Source: Bacteroidales bacterium UBA4070
GTDB taxonomy: Bacteria > Bacteroidota > Bacteroidia > Bacteroidales > VadinHA17
Reading direction: 5' to 3'
NCBI GenBank assembly: GCA_002383485.1
Contig: DFYY01000010.1
Location: forward strand, 6,684-48,309
Length of the DNA: 41,626 nt
Part shown: positions 9,935-18,289 of the stretch, piece after piece
Numbering within the stretch: position 1 is the stretch's first letter
Layout of the letters: every line of letters begins with the position of its first letter
Notes under the pieces: generated by a model
What the model was told of the DNA's origin: nothing
Databases searched by the model: none
What the model saw: only the letters and a program-made list of their open reading frames with translations
Program-made: the position numbers and the translations under genes

Positions 9935-10455
9935 CTGCTTACAGGCATCGGGAAGTTTAACCGGTTGAGTATCCTTTCAAGGAGTATACCCTGGTTCTGA
10001 TCATATGAATATCCCAGGGTTGCCCTGACACCGTAAGTGATGAAATGCACTGCTCTGTCAAGCGCAAGGGGCAGGCTGTCGCCCTGAAGCAACGCACCTG
10101 TAAGGACACTTGTAATTACAACAATCCCCGGCCCCATATCTGATAACCTTAACATCCAGTCTTTGGCTTCCGTTTCATTAATTGTTTCCGGGAACGGTCT
10201 CCCGAGCAGTAATGATGCCTCCGTCAGATTAGGAGTAATAATATCTGCCCTGCCGATCAGCAGGTTCATCTCCGAAACCATCTCACTGCTTATCGGGCCG
10301 TACATCTTGCCGTTGTCACCAAGTACAGGGTCAACGACTACCAGCCGGTTATCATTGTAAAAGTCATCTATCATGCCCTGGACAATACGAATCTGCCTGT
10401 GAGAGCCGAGGAACCCACTGTAAATGGCATCAAAGACAACATTCTATTTCTTCCA
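9919..10455 (-). pseudogene. pdxY: Pyridoxamine/pyridoxal kinase (PfkB-like), C-terminal fragment
   Basis: The readable frame matches the second half of PdxY-type pyridoxal kinases: FDAIYSGFLGS, VVVDPVLGDNGKMY, DIITPNLTEASLLLG and the GVRATLGYSYDQ region. It then ends normally at SSYEIL. The N-terminal half, with the start and the first substrate-binding residues, is missing. In-frame codons WKK, a TAG (10444-10446) and NVVFDAIYSG show that homology reaches back to about 10455. Beyond that the frame becomes a radical SAM protein. The TAG sits where relatives usually carry leucine, so it is either a point nonsense mutation or part of the joint. An ATG at 10374 could start a short non-functional peptide. 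Confidence 0.85.
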
Positions 10456-10551
10456 GCATGTGTATGTGCATACCTTAAACGGAATATTGTTCACCCCCAG
10501 GCTCTTACCCAGTCTTCGCGAGGGTACCGGTCCAAAAACTCTTCGTTCCAT
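10456..10551 (-). pseudogene. Radical SAM protein, N-terminal fragment fused to the kinase remnant
   Basis: A minus-strand ATG at 10551 opens 32 codons reading MERRVFGPVPSRRLGKSLGV and NNIPFKVCTYTC. This is the start of the radical SAM family whose members begin FGPVPSRRLG and bind a 4Fe-4S cluster with the C-x3-C-x2-C set in CTYTCxYC. The third cysteine and everything after it are gone. The frame continues into WKK and a stop, which belong to the pyridoxamine kinase remnant. The fragment is too short to be functional. Confidence 0.75.
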
Positions 10552-10636
10552 TACTTTGTTTATCTTTTTATTCTTCTTTGAAAAAATATTCAATTTGTCC
10601 GTTTAATGGGTCAGTTTTCACCATCACATTTACCAA

Positions 10637-12118
10637 TTACCGGGTGAAACTCATGTTGAGAGCAAATTCAGTTGTAAAATCATCATCATTAGACAGTTCT
10701 ACATACCTGGCCTTATTTTTTATCATGTCAGTTCGTTTCACAAATTCATTTGATTTAAGATATTGAAGTGCCCCGATGCCGGCACTGTTGCCTACCGGAT
10801 AAATTTTCCCGGTCAGTTCTTCAGGCAGCAGTCCGATCTGCAACGCTGATCTGATGTTGATGTAGTTTCCAAACCCTCCGGCAAGGAAGAGGGCATCTAT
10901 ATCGCTGAAGGTCAATCCTCTCATTTTTATCAGTATCTTCATACCTGAATAGATGGCCGATTTGGCCAGTTGTATCTCGCGGATATCCTTTTGGGTCACA
11001 TAAATGTTATTGTCATGATTGACCACATAATGATCTTTCATGTATCCTGTTTCATCAACAATCCCATTAGCCACCAGAAACGCCACGATATCCACTATTC
11101 CTGATCCGCAAATTCCCACTGGCTCGCTATTGCCTATGACAAGATATTCACCGGGTCCTGTAAATGATGATATGGCACCTGTCCTCGCACTCATCCCGCA
11201 AGTCAGGTTTGCTCCTTCGAATGCCGGTCCTGCTGCTGCAGCGCATGTAAAGATCTCATCACCCGTTACCAGGGCTATCTCCCCGTTGGTCCCGACGTCA
11301 AGGAACAGATAGTTTTTCTGATTTACGTTCAGAGCAGCCAGTCCGGCAATAATATCAGCTCCGACAAAAGCAGCAACAGATGGCATTGTAACGACAATGG
11401 CCTCCTTGTTAACACTGAGACCTGTTGTATCGCCTCTTAGTTTCCGGGTGGCCGTAAAACGCGGCTTGAAAGGTGAGAGGGCAATTGAAACAGGATCCTC
11501 TCCCAGCAGCAGGTGCATCATGGTGGTGTTGCCTGCAAAGGTTAACTTCTCAAAACTGGCTGTACTGATGTTTCTGCAGGCTGCAAATTTCCTCATTTCC
11601 CTGTTCAGGGCGCTGATGATTGCCTGATGCAGGTCCTGCAATCCTGTTGCATTGAGCTGGCAATGAGTTATCCTTGTTATCACATCAGCTCCGAAGGCAC
11701 TCTGGGGGTTAATGAATGATGCAATTTTTTCGATCTTCCCCGATCTGAGATCAAGGAAATACATGACCACTGTTGTTGTCCCTATATCAACAGCCACTCC
11801 GTAAGAGTGAGGGCTGAGACGGATTGTACTCTCCTCATCAAGCGGCAGGTCATAAAGGTATTCTGTCTGACTGGTAAGAATATTTGCCTCTTCGGTGTCG
11901 GGAAGAATGATCTCAACATTTTTCACAGGATAGTAATTACAGGAAAGCACCGGGCCGTCGCCTTTTACCTCCACCAGGCATTTTCCGCAGGTACCCTTAC
12001 CGCCGCAGGGAGCATAGATTTCATAATGGTTCTGCCTCAGAATCTCAATAAGTGACCGGCCTCTGCCGGCGCTTACAGTTTTTGATTTTCCGTTGGATGT
12101 GATAGTCACCTTCATCAT
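10637..12118 (-). CDS. RACo-like reductive activator of corrinoid proteins (2Fe-2S plus ASKHA ATPase)
   Basis: This 493-residue protein starts with a plant-type 2Fe-2S ferredoxin domain, with ligands C38, C44, C47 (APCGGKGTCGKC) and C60 (VLSC). A linker follows, then a DUF4445 ATPase domain of the ASKHA fold (VAVDIGTTTVVMY, FAGNTTMMHLLLG, FLDVGTNGEIAL and the distal FLAGGFGNYI). Proteins of this build (RACo, RamA) use ATP to reduce cobalamin on methyl-transferring corrinoid proteins. No corrinoid protein or methyltransferase gene is nearby, so the partner is unknown. It lies 72 bases downstream of the OsmC gene on the same strand and is probably transcribed with it. Confidence 0.9.
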   Translation of the reverse strand: MMKVTITSNGKSKTVSAGRGRSLIEILRQNHYEIYAPCGGKGTCGKCLVEVKGDGPVLSCNYYPVKNVEIILPDTEEANILTSQTEYLYDLPLDEESTIRLSPHSYGVAVDIGTTTVVMYFLDLRSGKIEKIASFINPQSAFGADVITRITHCQLNATGLQDLHQAIISALNREMRKFAACRNISTASFEKLTFAGNTTMMHLLLGEDPVSIALSPFKPRFTATRKLRGDTTGLSVNKEAIVVTMPSVAAFVGADIIAGLAALNVNQKNYLFLDVGTNGEIALVTGDEIFTCAAAAGPAFEGANLTCGMSARTGAISSFTGPGEYLVIGNSEPVGICGSGIVDIVAFLVANGIVDETGYMKDHYVVNHDNNIYVTQKDIREIQLAKSAIYSGMKILIKMRGLTFSDIDALFLAGGFGNYINIRSALQIGLLPEELTGKIYPVGNSAGIGALQYLKSNEFVKRTDMIKNKARYVELSNDDDFTTEFALNMSFTR

Positions 12119-12190
12119 TTCAACATATCAGCATCAGGCAGGTTTAAGAATCCCTGCCCGGTTGTGATTCCATTTTCTGTCAGTCAGCAA

Positions 12191-12619
12191 TTATTCAGGT
12201 TCAATAACTTTTATCTCTGAGGTTACCTCCAAAGCCCTTTTATAAACAGCTGTGACACCGCAATACCTCTCTTCCGAGAGTTCCACTGCTTTTTTCAGTT
12301 TATCCATCGGCAGATTTTTACCGGTAAATTCATAGACAACATTCATCTTATAAAACTGTTTGGAATGCTCTTCAGTAAGGAATCCTTCAACTGTCACATT
12401 GAATTTGTCAACTTCCACTCTCATTTTCATGAGAATTGAGATTACATCCATGGCCGTACAGCCGCCAAGGGAGACAAGCATAAATGGTTTGGGTCGCGGA
12501 CCGCGATCCCTGCCTCCGACCCCGGGTTCAGCGTCAATTATGATCTTATGTCCGTTCACAATGGTTTCAAAAGCCATTTCGTTGATCCAGCTTGTTTTTA
12601 TTATTTCACTCTTTGCCAT
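12191..12619 (-). CDS. OsmC/YhfA-family peroxide-reducing protein
   Basis: OsmC-type proteins reduce organic hydroperoxides with two cysteines. Both are present: C54 in LVSLGGCTAMDVI and C120 in SEERYCGVTAVY. The length (142) and the PKPFMLVSLGGC lead-in fit the YhfA branch, which is often annotated simply as OsmC family. No signal peptide is present, so it acts in the cytoplasm. It is first in a probable two-gene unit with the RACo-like activator, and a -7 box lies about 65 bases upstream. A link between thiol chemistry and the activator is only inferred from position. Confidence 0.88.
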   Translation of the reverse strand: MAKSEIIKTSWINEMAFETIVNGHKIIIDAEPGVGGRDRGPRPKPFMLVSLGGCTAMDVISILMKMRVEVDKFNVTVEGFLTEEHSKQFYKMNVVYEFTGKNLPMDKLKKAVELSEERYCGVTAVYKRALEVTSEIKVIEPE

Positions 12620-12683
12620 ATGTATTTATTTAAAAGGTAGACCATTGTCATCAGAAACCGGGAATCAAATTCAGTCCTGATTT

Positions 12684-12691
12684 CAAAGTTA
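12684..12691 (-). promoter_or_regulatory. -7 box (TAACTTTG) for the OsmC-RACo unit
   Basis: Read on the minus strand, TAACTTTG matches the TAnnTTTG consensus and lies 64 bases before the OsmC ATG. The region is AT-rich. No clear -33 element is seen. Confidence 0.45.
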
Positions 12692-12799
12692 TAATAAATA
12701 ATTATGAACATATGCTCGTTTTGCTAATCCAATGTTACAAATTTTCGAGAAGATTGGAGAGTATTGCTGACAGCTCTTCGGTGAATCCAATTAATTTTA

Positions 12800-12807
12800 T
12801 ACTTTTG
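12800..12807 (+). promoter_or_regulatory. -7 box (TACTTTTG) before tRNA-Pro
   Basis: TACTTTTG fits TAnnTTTG and lies 75 bases before the mature tRNA 5' end, implying a 5' leader of about 65-70 bases that RNase P would remove. Confidence 0.4.
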
Positions 12808-12882
12808 CACCGCCTTTAAGCGACAGTATTATGTACCCTGGCATCAATCCACGGAGGCTCTGTCAGTCATTAGGGGGCAAAA

Positions 12883-12957
12883 CGGGGTATAGCGCAGTCC
12901 GGTTAGCGCATCTGGTTTGGGACCAGAGGGCCGTGTGTTCGAATCACACTACCCCGA
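12883..12957 (+). tRNA. tRNA-Pro (anticodon TGG)
   Basis: All four arms fold. The acceptor CGGGGTA pairs with TACCCCG, the D-stem is GCGC/GCGC, the anticodon stem TCTGG/CCAGA encloses the loop TTTGGGA (anticodon TGG), and the T-arm is GTGTG-TTCGAAT-CACAC. The discriminator base is A and CCA is not encoded. The total is 75 nucleotides. Confidence 0.97.
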
Positions 12958-12960
12958 CAT

Positions 12961-13002
12961 AAAATAAAGTCTGTCCGCAGAATGCGGCAGGCTTTATTTT
13001 TT
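12961..13002 (+). terminator. Hairpin terminator after tRNA-Pro
   Basis: AAAATAAAG and CTTTATTTT form the outer arms, with CTG/CAG and CGC/GCG pairs inside, followed by TTTT. A second, similar structure (ATAAAG near 13047, GACAGGC then TTTTTC to about 13078) follows shortly after and may serve the minus-strand side. Confidence 0.75.
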
Positions 13003-13082
13003 AATGACGCGTTGACAGCTTGCTGTCATAAGCGGAATGAAAAAAATAAAGAGCGAAGTGAGCGACAGGCTTTTTCTTATGA

Positions 13083-13139
13083 TCACATCCCAAAAGTGAT
13101 CATGATTCCGATACCAAAGGTGTCGTGGTCGTAATCCTT
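13083..13139 (-). pseudogene. Possible last 18 residues of an outer membrane beta-barrel
   Basis: A short frame reading KDYDHDTFGIGIMITFGM ends at 13083 and is preceded by an in-frame TGA. The alternating hydrophobic pattern is what the last strand of a beta-barrel porin looks like. It could be the last trace of a gene between tRNA-Pro and the permease fragment. It is too short to be sure and may be chance. Confidence 0.25.
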
Positions 13140-13193
13140 TCATTCCTGACAGACACAGGCCTGTCCAAAGCCTGGTACAGGTTCTTTATACCA

Positions 13194-13780
13194 CTACTCG
13201 TACCTTAATGCCTCAACCGGGTTTCTGTTGGCGAACCGGTAGTAGTTGGCAGCCGCTACCAATGCAACTGATAGCAGGACTGCCAGGCTGCACAGGACGA
13301 ACAACCCCCAGTGCATTGGTACCTTTACAGCAAAATTCTGCATCCACTTGTTAACCGTAAACCATACTCCGATCAATCCTGCAAGGACTGAAGGAATGGC
13401 AATGTACTCCAGCTCGAGAATAAAAACCTTCAGTATATCCGGGGTGGTGGCGCCACTGATCTTTCGTATGGCCAGTTCTTTCTGATGCCTGCCGGCCTCG
13501 CTTGTGGTATATCCTAATAAACCGATAACCAGTATTGCCAGAATGACTGCATTTCCGGCCATCAATGCATTCCGAAAGCCCTTTTCTGCATTATGCTTAT
13601 TCTGAAGATCCTCCTCAAGGCTGCTAACAGAGGCATCTTTCTGAGGCATCCCCAGGTTCATCACAGCAGCAATACTGTGCTGAAGCTGGGATTCAATAAA
13701 TGGTTTCAATGCTGCAATGATCAGAACAGCTCCTGTCAGGGAAATGAAGAAAAGTATCAGTGTTTCGATGAAGACAATTA
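13194..13780 (-). pseudogene. FtsX/MacB-like ABC transporter permease, C-terminal fragment
   Basis: The fragment contains the last part of a MacB/FtsX-type permease: a helix near its start (ETLILFFISLTGAVLIIAAL), a soluble stretch, a helix (AVILAILVIGLLGYTTSEAG), the conserved cytoplasmic segment KELAIRKISGATTPDILKVF, two more helices and the standard ending NRNPVEALRYE. Whole proteins are 400-800 residues, but about 195 are left. There is no ATG; the only possible start is a TTG. Upstream the DNA becomes the 3' end of a fasciclin gene on the other strand. Such permeases export peptides or antibiotics with an ATPase partner that is not present here. Confidence 0.85.
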
Positions 13781-13990
13781 GCTGCAACTGCCGTACTGGA
13801 TGCAATCAAAAAAGGTGACGGCAAAGTAGTCCTGACAACTGTTAGCGGTGGCAAGCTGACTGCATCACTCGGTATGGGCAAGGTTAAGATAACTGACGAA
13901 GCAGGAAATTCGGCTTATGTGACTGTAGCAGACCTGAAAGGTACTAACGGAATTATTCATGTCATTGACGGAGTAGTGCTACCCAGGTAG
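13781..13990 (+). pseudogene. Fasciclin (FAS1) domain protein, C-terminal fragment
   Basis: Reading on the plus strand from 13781, about 70 codons give LAATAVLDAIKKGDGK, GKLTASLGMGKVKITDEAG, VTVADLKGTNG and IIHVIDGVVLPR before TAG. This is the classic second half of a FAS1 domain, including the H2 motif around NGIIHVIDGVVLP. FAS1 proteins are secreted adhesion proteins. The start, signal peptide and first half are missing; they are replaced by the divergent permease fragment. Confidence 0.85.
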
Positions 13991-14014
13991 TCATGATAAA
14001 ATTAACCTGTAAAG

Positions 14015-14046
14015 AAAGCTCTCTGTAATAACAGATGGCTTTTTTT
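14015..14046 (+). terminator. Terminator after the fasciclin fragment
   Basis: AAGC...CTGT pairs with ACAG...GCTT around an AATA loop, and a run of T follows (14041-14046). The site lies about 25 bases after the fasciclin stop, so the 3' end of that gene is still intact. Confidence 0.65.
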
Positions 14047-14148
14047 CTGTCCCATTAAATTCCAACTTTAATCATATTGGACAGGAAAAATCCGTTAATC
14101 AAACATTTAGAACTATTTAAACAGTCTTGAATTTACAGATAAGGTAAA

Positions 14149-15123
14149 ATGGAAACTAAAAATAACTTAAGGTCATTGGGTCAGACGGATATCAGGGTGA
14201 CCCCTATCGGACTCGGCACCTGGCAGTTCAGCAAACAAAAGAATATGGCCGGAAAATTCTGGCCCACACTTGAAGACAACCTGGTTGATAGGATTGTTTC
14301 CCTATCCATTGCCGGAGGCATCAACTGGTTTGACACGGCTGAAGTTTATGGCAGGGGTGAGTCTGAAAAAGCCCTCTCCCGGGCCCTTAAAGAAGCAGGT
14401 AAGAAACCCGGCGATGTTATCGTAGCAACAAAATGGTGGCCAATGTTCCGTTTTGCTTCAAATATCAGGGAAACCATAGGCACACGCCTGGAACTGCTGG
14501 ATCCCTACCAGATAGATCTCTACCAGGTACACCAGCCCTGGAGTTTTTCAGGAGAAACCGCTGAAATGACTCAGATGACTGAACTTGTTAACCGAAAACT
14601 CATCAAAACCGTTGGAGTCAGCAATTTCAGTGCCCGGAGAATGGAAAACTCATGGAAAACCCTTCAGAAATCAGGCATACCGCTTGCATCAAACCAGGTA
14701 AGGTACAGCCTCCTTGACAGAAGCATTGAATCAAACGGAGTCATGGAGCTTGCAAAAAAACTCGGCGTTACAATAATTGCATTCTCGCCTCTGGCCCAGG
14801 GACTGGTTACCGGGAAATTTCATGATAATCCCGGACTGCTGAAAAATATCGGTCTGAGAAGATACAATCCCCAATTCAAGCCGACAGGGCTTGAGAAAAG
14901 CCGCCCTGTCATCAACCTGGTGAAGGAGCTCGCTGAAAAGTACGATGTAACTCCCTCACAGGTTGCTCTTAACTGGGTCATTCAGTATAATGGAGACACG
15001 GTGGTCGCTATACCTGGTGCAACGAAGGAGGCCCATGTAAAGGAAAACTGCGGAGCGATGTCATTCAACCTTTCCGGCGAGGATATGGAAAGGCTGGATA
15101 AGGTCAGCTCAATCTTTAAATGA
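14149..15123 (+). CDS. Aldo/keto reductase
   Basis: This 324-residue NADPH-dependent aldehyde/ketone reductase has the full catalytic tetrad: D62 and Y67 (WFDTAEVYGRGESE), K95 (VATKWWP) and H128 (YQVHQPW). The nucleotide-binding end (VVAIPGATKEAHVKENCGAM) is also intact. There is no signal peptide, so it is cytoplasmic. The substrate is unknown. The DUF1338 gene follows on the same strand 69 bases on, so they could share a transcript. Confidence 0.93.
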   Translation: METKNNLRSLGQTDIRVTPIGLGTWQFSKQKNMAGKFWPTLEDNLVDRIVSLSIAGGINWFDTAEVYGRGESEKALSRALKEAGKKPGDVIVATKWWPMFRFASNIRETIGTRLELLDPYQIDLYQVHQPWSFSGETAEMTQMTELVNRKLIKTVGVSNFSARRMENSWKTLQKSGIPLASNQVRYSLLDRSIESNGVMELAKKLGVTIIAFSPLAQGLVTGKFHDNPGLLKNIGLRRYNPQFKPTGLEKSRPVINLVKELAEKYDVTPSQVALNWVIQYNGDTVVAIPGATKEAHVKENCGAMSFNLSGEDMERLDKVSSIFK

Positions 15124-15192
15124 GTGAAACCATCCTGCCCGACTGATAGATAATTTCCCGGATTTGATTTAGATTTGGCGTAGTAGTAACAA

Positions 15193-16026
15193 ATGAATCC
15201 GGATATGGAAACAGCAATGATATTTGAGCGGTTCTGGAATCGCTATTCCACGGAAAATCCCAGCGCAAAGCGAATTTACAATCTTTTTTCAGCCAGGGGA
15301 GAGAGGGTTGTTCATGACCACATCGCTCTGCGAACATTCGATGACCCCAGGATGAACATCGACGTGATTGCCCGTGTCTTTACGGAAAACGGGTATGAGG
15401 CAAGAGGGGACTATGAATTCAAGGCCAAAAAGCTGAGAGGGCAGCATTTCGAGCACAAAAGCAATCCGCAGGCACCGAAGGTTTTTATCAGTGAACTGCT
15501 GACGGATCAGTTCAGCGACTACCTCAAGGCTACTGTACGCGATTATCTGAACAGCCTGGATGACAGGGCTTATGCTGATCCGGAACTGGTCTACGGAGGC
15601 AGCATATGGGGCAAAATATCATTTGAGACCTATAACAGGTTGCGCGAAGAATCGGAATATGCGGCCTGGCTGCTTGTTTACGGCTATCGGGCGAACCATT
15701 TTGCCGTTAAGGTCAATGAACTGAAGCAGTTCACCACCTTGAAGGAGGTCAATGAATTTATTAAGGGAAACGGCTATCTCATGACTACTGTCGGCGGTGA
15801 AATCTACGGTACACCGGAGGAGTTGCTCGAACAGTCCGCAACCCTGGCTGAGATTCAGCCCGTTGAATTTACTGACGGGGTATATGAGATTCCCTCGTGC
15901 TTCTATGAGTTTACCCTTCGGTACAACCGGCCCGACGGCACCCAGTACCCGGGCTTCATTGCAGCAAACGCCGACAAGATATTCGAAAGCACGAATTACT
16001 ATAATAAACAGGCTGACATGATGTAG
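15193..16026 (+). CDS. DUF1338 family protein (2-oxoadipate dioxygenase/decarboxylase-like)
   Basis: The protein matches DUF1338 along its length (277 residues): VVHDHIALRTFDDPRMNID near residue 39, GQHFEHKSNPQAPKVFISEL, and the later RANHFAVKVNELKQF. Characterised members, such as HglS, are Fe(II) enzymes with a VOC fold that turn 2-oxoadipate into 2-hydroxyglutarate during lysine breakdown. The histidines in VHDHIALRTF and ANHFAVKV are the likely metal ligands. No lysine-catabolic neighbours are present, so the substrate here is not established. A second ATG five codons downstream is an alternative start. Confidence 0.85.
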   Translation: MNPDMETAMIFERFWNRYSTENPSAKRIYNLFSARGERVVHDHIALRTFDDPRMNIDVIARVFTENGYEARGDYEFKAKKLRGQHFEHKSNPQAPKVFISELLTDQFSDYLKATVRDYLNSLDDRAYADPELVYGGSIWGKISFETYNRLREESEYAAWLLVYGYRANHFAVKVNELKQFTTLKEVNEFIKGNGYLMTTVGGEIYGTPEELLEQSATLAEIQPVEFTDGVYEIPSCFYEFTLRYNRPDGTQYPGFIAANADKIFESTNYYNKQADMM

Positions 16027-16096
16027 CCGGTTGAAGTGGCCGAATTTTCACGACTTTCAGCCTGATTCCGGTCAAACACCCGGGCATAATGCTGAT

Positions 16097-16450
16097 TCAA
16101 CTGCGAAGTATCTTCTCTATCTTCCTGCCCTTGGCAAGCTCATCAACCAGCTTATCCAGGTACCTGACCTTCCTGATTAACGGATCCTCAATCTCTTCAA
16201 CGCGGTATCCGCAGATTACCCCGGTAATTAACGGTGCATTGTGATTAAGTGATGCCTGATTAAAGAATGTTTCGAATGTTACATCTTCATTTATCAGTTC
16301 CAGAAGTTTCTTGCTGCTGAAGCCCGTCAGCCACTTGATTACCTGAAGCAGTTCCTCCTCCGTTCTGCCTTTCTTCTGTACCTTCGCCAGATACATGGGA
16401 TATACAGAAGAAAAAGTCATTTTTGCTATTCGCTGATTCTGTGTGTCCAT
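16097..16450 (-). CDS. DUF2200 family protein
   Basis: This small cytoplasmic protein (117 residues) opens RIAKMTFSSVYPMYLAKVQKK and continues with EELLQVIKWLTGFS and NHNAPLITGVICGYRVEEIE, the conserved features of DUF2200. No biochemical role is established for the family. It lies 14 bases downstream of the TlpA-like lipoprotein gene, so the two are probably one transcript. Confidence 0.85.
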   Translation of the reverse strand: MDTQNQRIAKMTFSSVYPMYLAKVQKKGRTEEELLQVIKWLTGFSSKKLLELINEDVTFETFFNQASLNHNAPLITGVICGYRVEEIEDPLIRKVRYLDKLVDELAKGRKIEKILRS

Positions 16451-16463
16451 ATTCTGAGTTTCA

Positions 16464-17702
16464 TTATTTCAACAAGTTGTTGACTACAAACCTGATTCTA
16501 TCATCAGTTGCCCCCTCAGCGTAACCCTTGATGATTTCCCTTATGACACGCTCCTTATCAAGAATGAAAAATACCGGATAGGAGCCGATCGAGTAGTTCT
16601 TAAGTACTTCCTTGTCTGCCTGCAGAAATGTGTAATCAATCTGGTTCCTGATCATGTAATTTCTGAGTGCATTCAGGTTTTTGCTGGTGCACTCTATTGC
16701 CACAAGCGCAAAATCATCTTTACCGTATTCCTTGTTTAACTCCTTCAGAAAGGGAACCGATGCCCTGCATGGCCCGCAGCTTACACTTGTGAACTGAATC
16801 AGGATAACCCCGGAGGTTAAATCCGCAAGCGAGACAGTCTGATTATCCGCTGACGGCAGTCTCCACCCGGGTGCTTTACAGTTTAAGAGGGCACTTTTCT
16901 CCTCATCTGTCCTCCTGTACCCGTATTGCCTTATCTCATAATCAGGCGGAAAGAAATCTGTCGCCATGAAATCGTTAATATCAAGCATGTTAAACTCAGG
17001 ATCAAGGGATGTCGAAACCGAGATGTCATGTGACATCTCGCGCCTGACCTTATATGGAAGATCAGTCTCCTTATCTATCCACAGCTCATAAATTGAGGTG
17101 TTATCGCCATAGGTATAAGGTGAAGGGGGCATGTGAAAGGCTTTCCCGAAGAACTCAACCTGCTCCTCCTCATAAATAGTCAGGCGCATAAACAGATCCT
17201 TCTCCTGTTCCTTCATCTCAAGGAAAATACTGTCGCCGGTTGTGAGGGAATAATTGATTATGCTCGTCACGTAGTTATAGAAAGGCGGACTTAATGGCCT
17301 GAATGGCAGTGGCCTCACCATGAAACTGTCGATCATTATCCCTTTTTCTTCATCATAGAAAGTTGCCCGCATGTGGCCATCGTAACAAAAAGATGCCTTT
17401 GTCCGTGTCAGGGAATCAAGTTCCACAAAACTTGACCCTATAGCAGTGTCAGACGAGTTCCTGTACTCCCTGACAAATCGGGTAAAGACAAATGAAGCTG
17501 CTGTATCACCGGGACTCCATGATTCCTGAAATTCGTAGTAAGATGCTGTTTCTATCTTGTTGAGGTTGCCCAGGACTGTATTCAGGTACTCTATTGAAGT
17601 GTATTCTCTCCCACACGAGGCAAGCAGCATCATCAGAAATCCAAGGCCGAGAATCTCTCTTTTTACAATTGAAAATCTTCTGTTCTTATCAGGGCCCTGC
17701 AT
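16464..17702 (-). CDS. TlpA-like thioredoxin-domain lipoprotein
   Basis: A lipobox (LMMLLASC, C30) anchors this 412-residue protein in an envelope membrane. Residues 40-280 form a domain I do not recognise, rich in beta strands. The C-terminal 130 residues are a TlpA/ResA-type thioredoxin domain with the redox motif C309-G-P-C312 (SVSCGPCRASVPFLKEL) and the cis-proline region GSYPVFFIL. Such proteins reduce or shuffle periplasmic disulfides. The large N-domain is common in Bacteroidota TlpA-like lipoproteins. The start used places a basic stretch before the hydrophobic core. Confidence 0.88.
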   Translation of the reverse strand: MQGPDKNRRFSIVKREILGLGFLMMLLASCGREYTSIEYLNTVLGNLNKIETASYYEFQESWSPGDTAASFVFTRFVREYRNSSDTAIGSSFVELDSLTRTKASFCYDGHMRATFYDEEKGIMIDSFMVRPLPFRPLSPPFYNYVTSIINYSLTTGDSIFLEMKEQEKDLFMRLTIYEEEQVEFFGKAFHMPPSPYTYGDNTSIYELWIDKETDLPYKVRREMSHDISVSTSLDPEFNMLDINDFMATDFFPPDYEIRQYGYRRTDEEKSALLNCKAPGWRLPSADNQTVSLADLTSGVILIQFTSVSCGPCRASVPFLKELNKEYGKDDFALVAIECTSKNLNALRNYMIRNQIDYTFLQADKEVLKNYSIGSYPVFFILDKERVIREIIKGYAEGATDDRIRFVVNNLLK

Positions 17703-17761
17703 CCGGAACTGCTATTTTTATCCGGATAGTAAGTTAAGCTAAAATGCTTAATTTAACGAAT

Positions 17762-18153
17762 ATGAGAAAAAGAGGAAAATTTGATCGAGAATTTAAACAG
17801 ATAGTTATTGAACTCAGTCGTAATCGGGAAGACATTTCTGCACTGGCATCCGAACTGGATATTAGTGCCGATCGGATCTATCGATGGCGACGAGAATCAG
17901 AGATTCATTGAGGTGCGTGCTTCCCGGGCCAGGGTAATAAGATTCTGAGCGAAGAGGAAAAAGAGATCGTAAGGTTAAAGAAAGAGCTTCGTGATGCATA
18001 GCTAGAGCGTGACATCTTAAAAAAAACTGTAATCATTTTCTCCAAGAACGATGGCAAATATTCCAATTCATAAAGGCAGATCGGAGATCCTGGCTAAAAA
18101 ACGTGGGCGCAGAATACTGTGACACCCAACGGTCCGGCGGTATGTGGCGTTAG
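17762..18153 (+). mobile_element. Decayed IS3-family insertion sequence
   Basis: The frame from ATG 17762 reads as IS3 OrfA (MRKRGKFDREFKQIVIELSR, then LASELDISADRIYRWRRES) but hits TGA after 49 codons. The same frame continues with SEEEKEIVRLKKELRDA, TAG, LERDILKKTVIIFSK and more stops, which is the rest of OrfA. From about 18050 a shifted frame carries the start of OrfB (WQIFQFIKADRRSW) and then ends. The DDE integrase core is absent and no terminal repeats can be paired. This is an old, inactive remnant. Confidence 0.85.
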
Positions 18154-18169
18154 TCCGCCAGCTGGCGGA
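18154..18169. repeat. 16-base perfect palindrome TCCGCCAGCTGGCGGA
   Basis: The two halves are exact inverse copies with no spacer. The site begins a GC-rich stretch (18154-18260) that differs from its AT-rich neighbours and lies directly after the IS3 remnant. It may be a small dispersed palindrome or a recombination end. I see no gene in 18154-18289. Confidence 0.6.
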
Positions 18170-18289
18170 GGTCCCCGGCGGGAGACGGGGCAGGCCGCAC
18201 CACCGGCCACTAAGCGGTCCTCTTTAGGCAGAAGATTCTCGCGGTACGGAAAGCCAATGACGTATACCGACCTGTTGGCAATGGTTGAT

